Assembly: GCF_005937885.2 (NCBI RefSeq)
Contig: NZ_CP042176.1
Span: 3,033,501-3,097,500 of the forward strand
DNA: 64,000 nucleotides
DNA from: Bradyrhizobium sp. KBS0727
GTDB taxonomy: Bacteria > Pseudomonadota > Alphaproteobacteria > Rhizobiales > Xanthobacteraceae
Reading direction: 5' to 3'
Part shown: in pieces, positions 62,816 to 64,000 of the stretch
How positions within the stretch are numbered: position 1 is the stretch's first letter
Layout of the letters: each line of letters begins with the position of its first letter
Program-made: the position numbers and the translations under genes
Notes under the pieces: generated by a model
The model's input: only the letters and a program-made list of their open reading frames with translations
The model's database searches: none
What the model was told of the DNA's origin: nothing

Positions 62816-64000
62816 ATGCGTTCCATCGGGCATTTCATCGGCGGCAAAGAGGTTAAGGGCACGTCGGGCCGCACGGCTGATGTTTTCGAGCCGATGACCG
62901 GCGAGGTCCAGGCCAAGGTGGCGCTGGCGTCCAAGGCCGAGCTTCGCGCCGCGGTCGAGAACGCCAAGACGGCGCAGGTCGAGTGGGCCAACACCAACCC
63001 GCAGCGCCGCGCCCGCGTCATGATGAAGTTCCTCGAACTCGCGCAGCGCGACTACGACAAGCTCGCCGATTGCCTGGCGCGTGAGCACGGCAAGACCGTT
63101 CCCGACGCCAAGGGCGACATCCAGCGCGGCCTCGAGGTGGTCGAATTCGCCTGCGGCATTCCGCACCTGATGAAGGGCGAATATACCGAAGGCGCCGGTC
63201 CCGGCATCGACATCTATTCGATGCGGCAACCCCTCGGCGTCGTCGCCGGCATCACGCCGTTCAATTTCCCGGCGATGATCCCGATGTGGAAGTTTGCGCC
63301 CGCGATTGCCTGTGGCAACGCGTTCATTCTCAAGCCCAGCGAGCGCGATCCCGGCGTGCCGATGATGCTGGCCGCGCTGATGATCGAGGCGGGCCTGCCG
63401 CCCGGCATTCTCAACGTCGTCAATGGCGACAAGGAAGCGGTCGACGCCATCCTCGACGATCCCGATATCAAGGCGGTCGGCTTCGTCGGCTCCTCGCCGA
63501 TCGCGCAATATATCTACGAGCGCGCCGCCGCGACCGGCAAGCGCGCGCAGTGTTTTGGCGGCGCCAAGAACCACGCCGTCATTATGCCCGACGCTGACAT
63601 GGACCAGACCGTCGATGCCTTGATCGGCGCCGGCTATGGCTCGGCCGGCGAACGCTGCATGGCGATCTCGGTCGCGGTGCCCGTCGGCAAGACCACCGCC
63701 GACCGGCTGATGGAAAAGCTGATCCCGCGTGTCGAGAGCCTGAAGATCGGCACCTCGATCGATCCGTCGGCCGATTACGGCCCGCTGGTGACCAAGGAGG
63801 CGCTCAACCGGGTCAGGAACTACGTCGACATCGGCATCAAGGAAGGCGCTACGCTCGCCGTCGACGGCCGCGGCTTCAAGATGCAGGGCTATGAAAACGG
63901 CTTCTACATGGGCGGCTGCCTGTTCGACAACGTCACCAAGGACATGCGGATCTACAAGGAAGAGATCTTTGGGCCCGTGCTCTCGGTGGTGCGCGCCCAC
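62816..64000 (+). CDS. mmsA: CoA-acylating methylmalonate-semialdehyde dehydrogenase, truncated by window end
   Basis: The first 395 codons are present; the family is about 500 residues, so the C terminus lies beyond the window. IGHFIGGKEVKGTSGRTADVFEPMTGE is the typical N terminus, PFNFPAMIPMWKFAPAIACGN and FVGSSPIAQYIY bind NAD, and Cys281 in GSAGERCMAISV is the catalytic nucleophile. It converts methylmalonate semialdehyde to propanoyl-CoA in valine and inositol breakdown. CAGGGAGGA precedes ATG 62816. Confidence 0.93.
   Translation, partial: MRSIGHFIGGKEVKGTSGRTADVFEPMTGEVQAKVALASKAELRAAVENAKTAQVEWANTNPQRRARVMMKFLELAQRDYDKLADCLAREHGKTVPDAKGDIQRGLEVVEFACGIPHLMKGEYTEGAGPGIDIYSMRQPLGVVAGITPFNFPAMIPMWKFAPAIACGNAFILKPSERDPGVPMMLAALMIEAGLPPGILNVVNGDKEAVDAILDDPDIKAVGFVGSSPIAQYIYERAAATGKRAQCFGGAKNHAVIMPDADMDQTVDALIGAGYGSAGERCMAISVAVPVGKTTADRLMEKLIPRVESLKIGTSIDPSADYGPLVTKEALNRVRNYVDIGIKEGATLAVDGRGFKMQGYENGFYMGGCLFDNVTKDMRIYKEEIFGPVLSVVRAH

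Noticed and set aside
62753..64000. Long minus-strand frame across the right edge
   Set aside because: It lies antisense to a clear mmsA gene with catalytic Cys and ribosome site.

Overview
The window is chromosomal DNA from a GC-rich alphaproteobacterium, most likely Bradyrhizobium or a close relative in the Nitrobacteraceae. This rests on gene content (several branched-chain-type ABC systems, many acyl-CoA enzymes, invasion-associated locus B protein, TAXI-TRAP transporter), on codon bias, and on several families of dispersed palindromic repeats of the kind common in that group. Species level is not resolved. No rRNA, phage, plasmid or CRISPR features were seen. One intact insertion sequence is present.

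Layout. 1-1.2 kb: tRNA-Gln(CUG) and a spermidine-synthase-like methyltransferase. 1.4-6.0 kb: a complete branched-chain amino acid type ABC operon (binding protein, livHMGF). 6.1-9.2 kb: TetR regulator divergent from a large sulfatase. 9.3-14.3 kb: IalB-family protein, then an RND efflux permease and its adaptor. 14.6-20.7 kb: iron uptake unit (TonB-dependent siderophore receptor, PiuC-type dioxygenase, ExbB, ExbD, TonB) behind an array of TTAGAA half-sites. 20.8-21.8 kb: an IS481-like element that split a dispersed palindrome and left a 5-bp target duplication. 22-25 kb: an orphan binding protein, a tail-anchored small protein, an M50 protease and a GFA-family protein.

25.0-36.9 kb is a sugar / sugar-acid catabolic locus: two SDR dehydrogenases, an IlvD/Edd dehydratase, a LacI regulator, a MalK-type ABC importer (ATPase, Tat-exported binding protein, two permeases), a DenD-like dehydrogenase, a PfkB-type kinase and a KDPG aldolase. 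Together they support oxidation, dehydration, phosphorylation and aldol cleavage of an imported sugar or sugar acid. Shared LacI-like operators tie the two halves together. 37.0-42.5 kb encodes acyl-CoA catabolism (thiolase, CoA-transferase, acyl-CoA dehydrogenase, a thiolase-fold protein lacking the nucleophilic Cys and its DUF35 partner).

42.5-48.2 kb: a 33-residue membrane ORF, a CMD-family protein, a methyltransferase, a YegD-like Hsp70 and Tex. 48.3-53.4 kb: a TAXI-TRAP uptake operon ending in an unusual glutaminase-STAS-cyclic-nucleotide-binding fusion. 53.6-57.8 kb: a stand-alone biotin carrier, an IclR regulator, a carboxyltransferase and an MFS transporter. 58.0-61.6 kb: a fatty-acid-like set (thiolase, enoyl-CoA hydratase, PaaI thioesterase, TetR) with a shared 14-bp motif upstream of two genes. 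61.8-64.0 kb: a LysR regulator divergent from mmsA, which runs off the end.

No wholly new defence or secretion system was recognised. The best leads are the glutaminase fusion with its transporter, the Cys-less thiolase/DUF35 pair, the sugar-acid regulon with its operators, the TetR-like operator pair, and the half-site array before the siderophore receptor.
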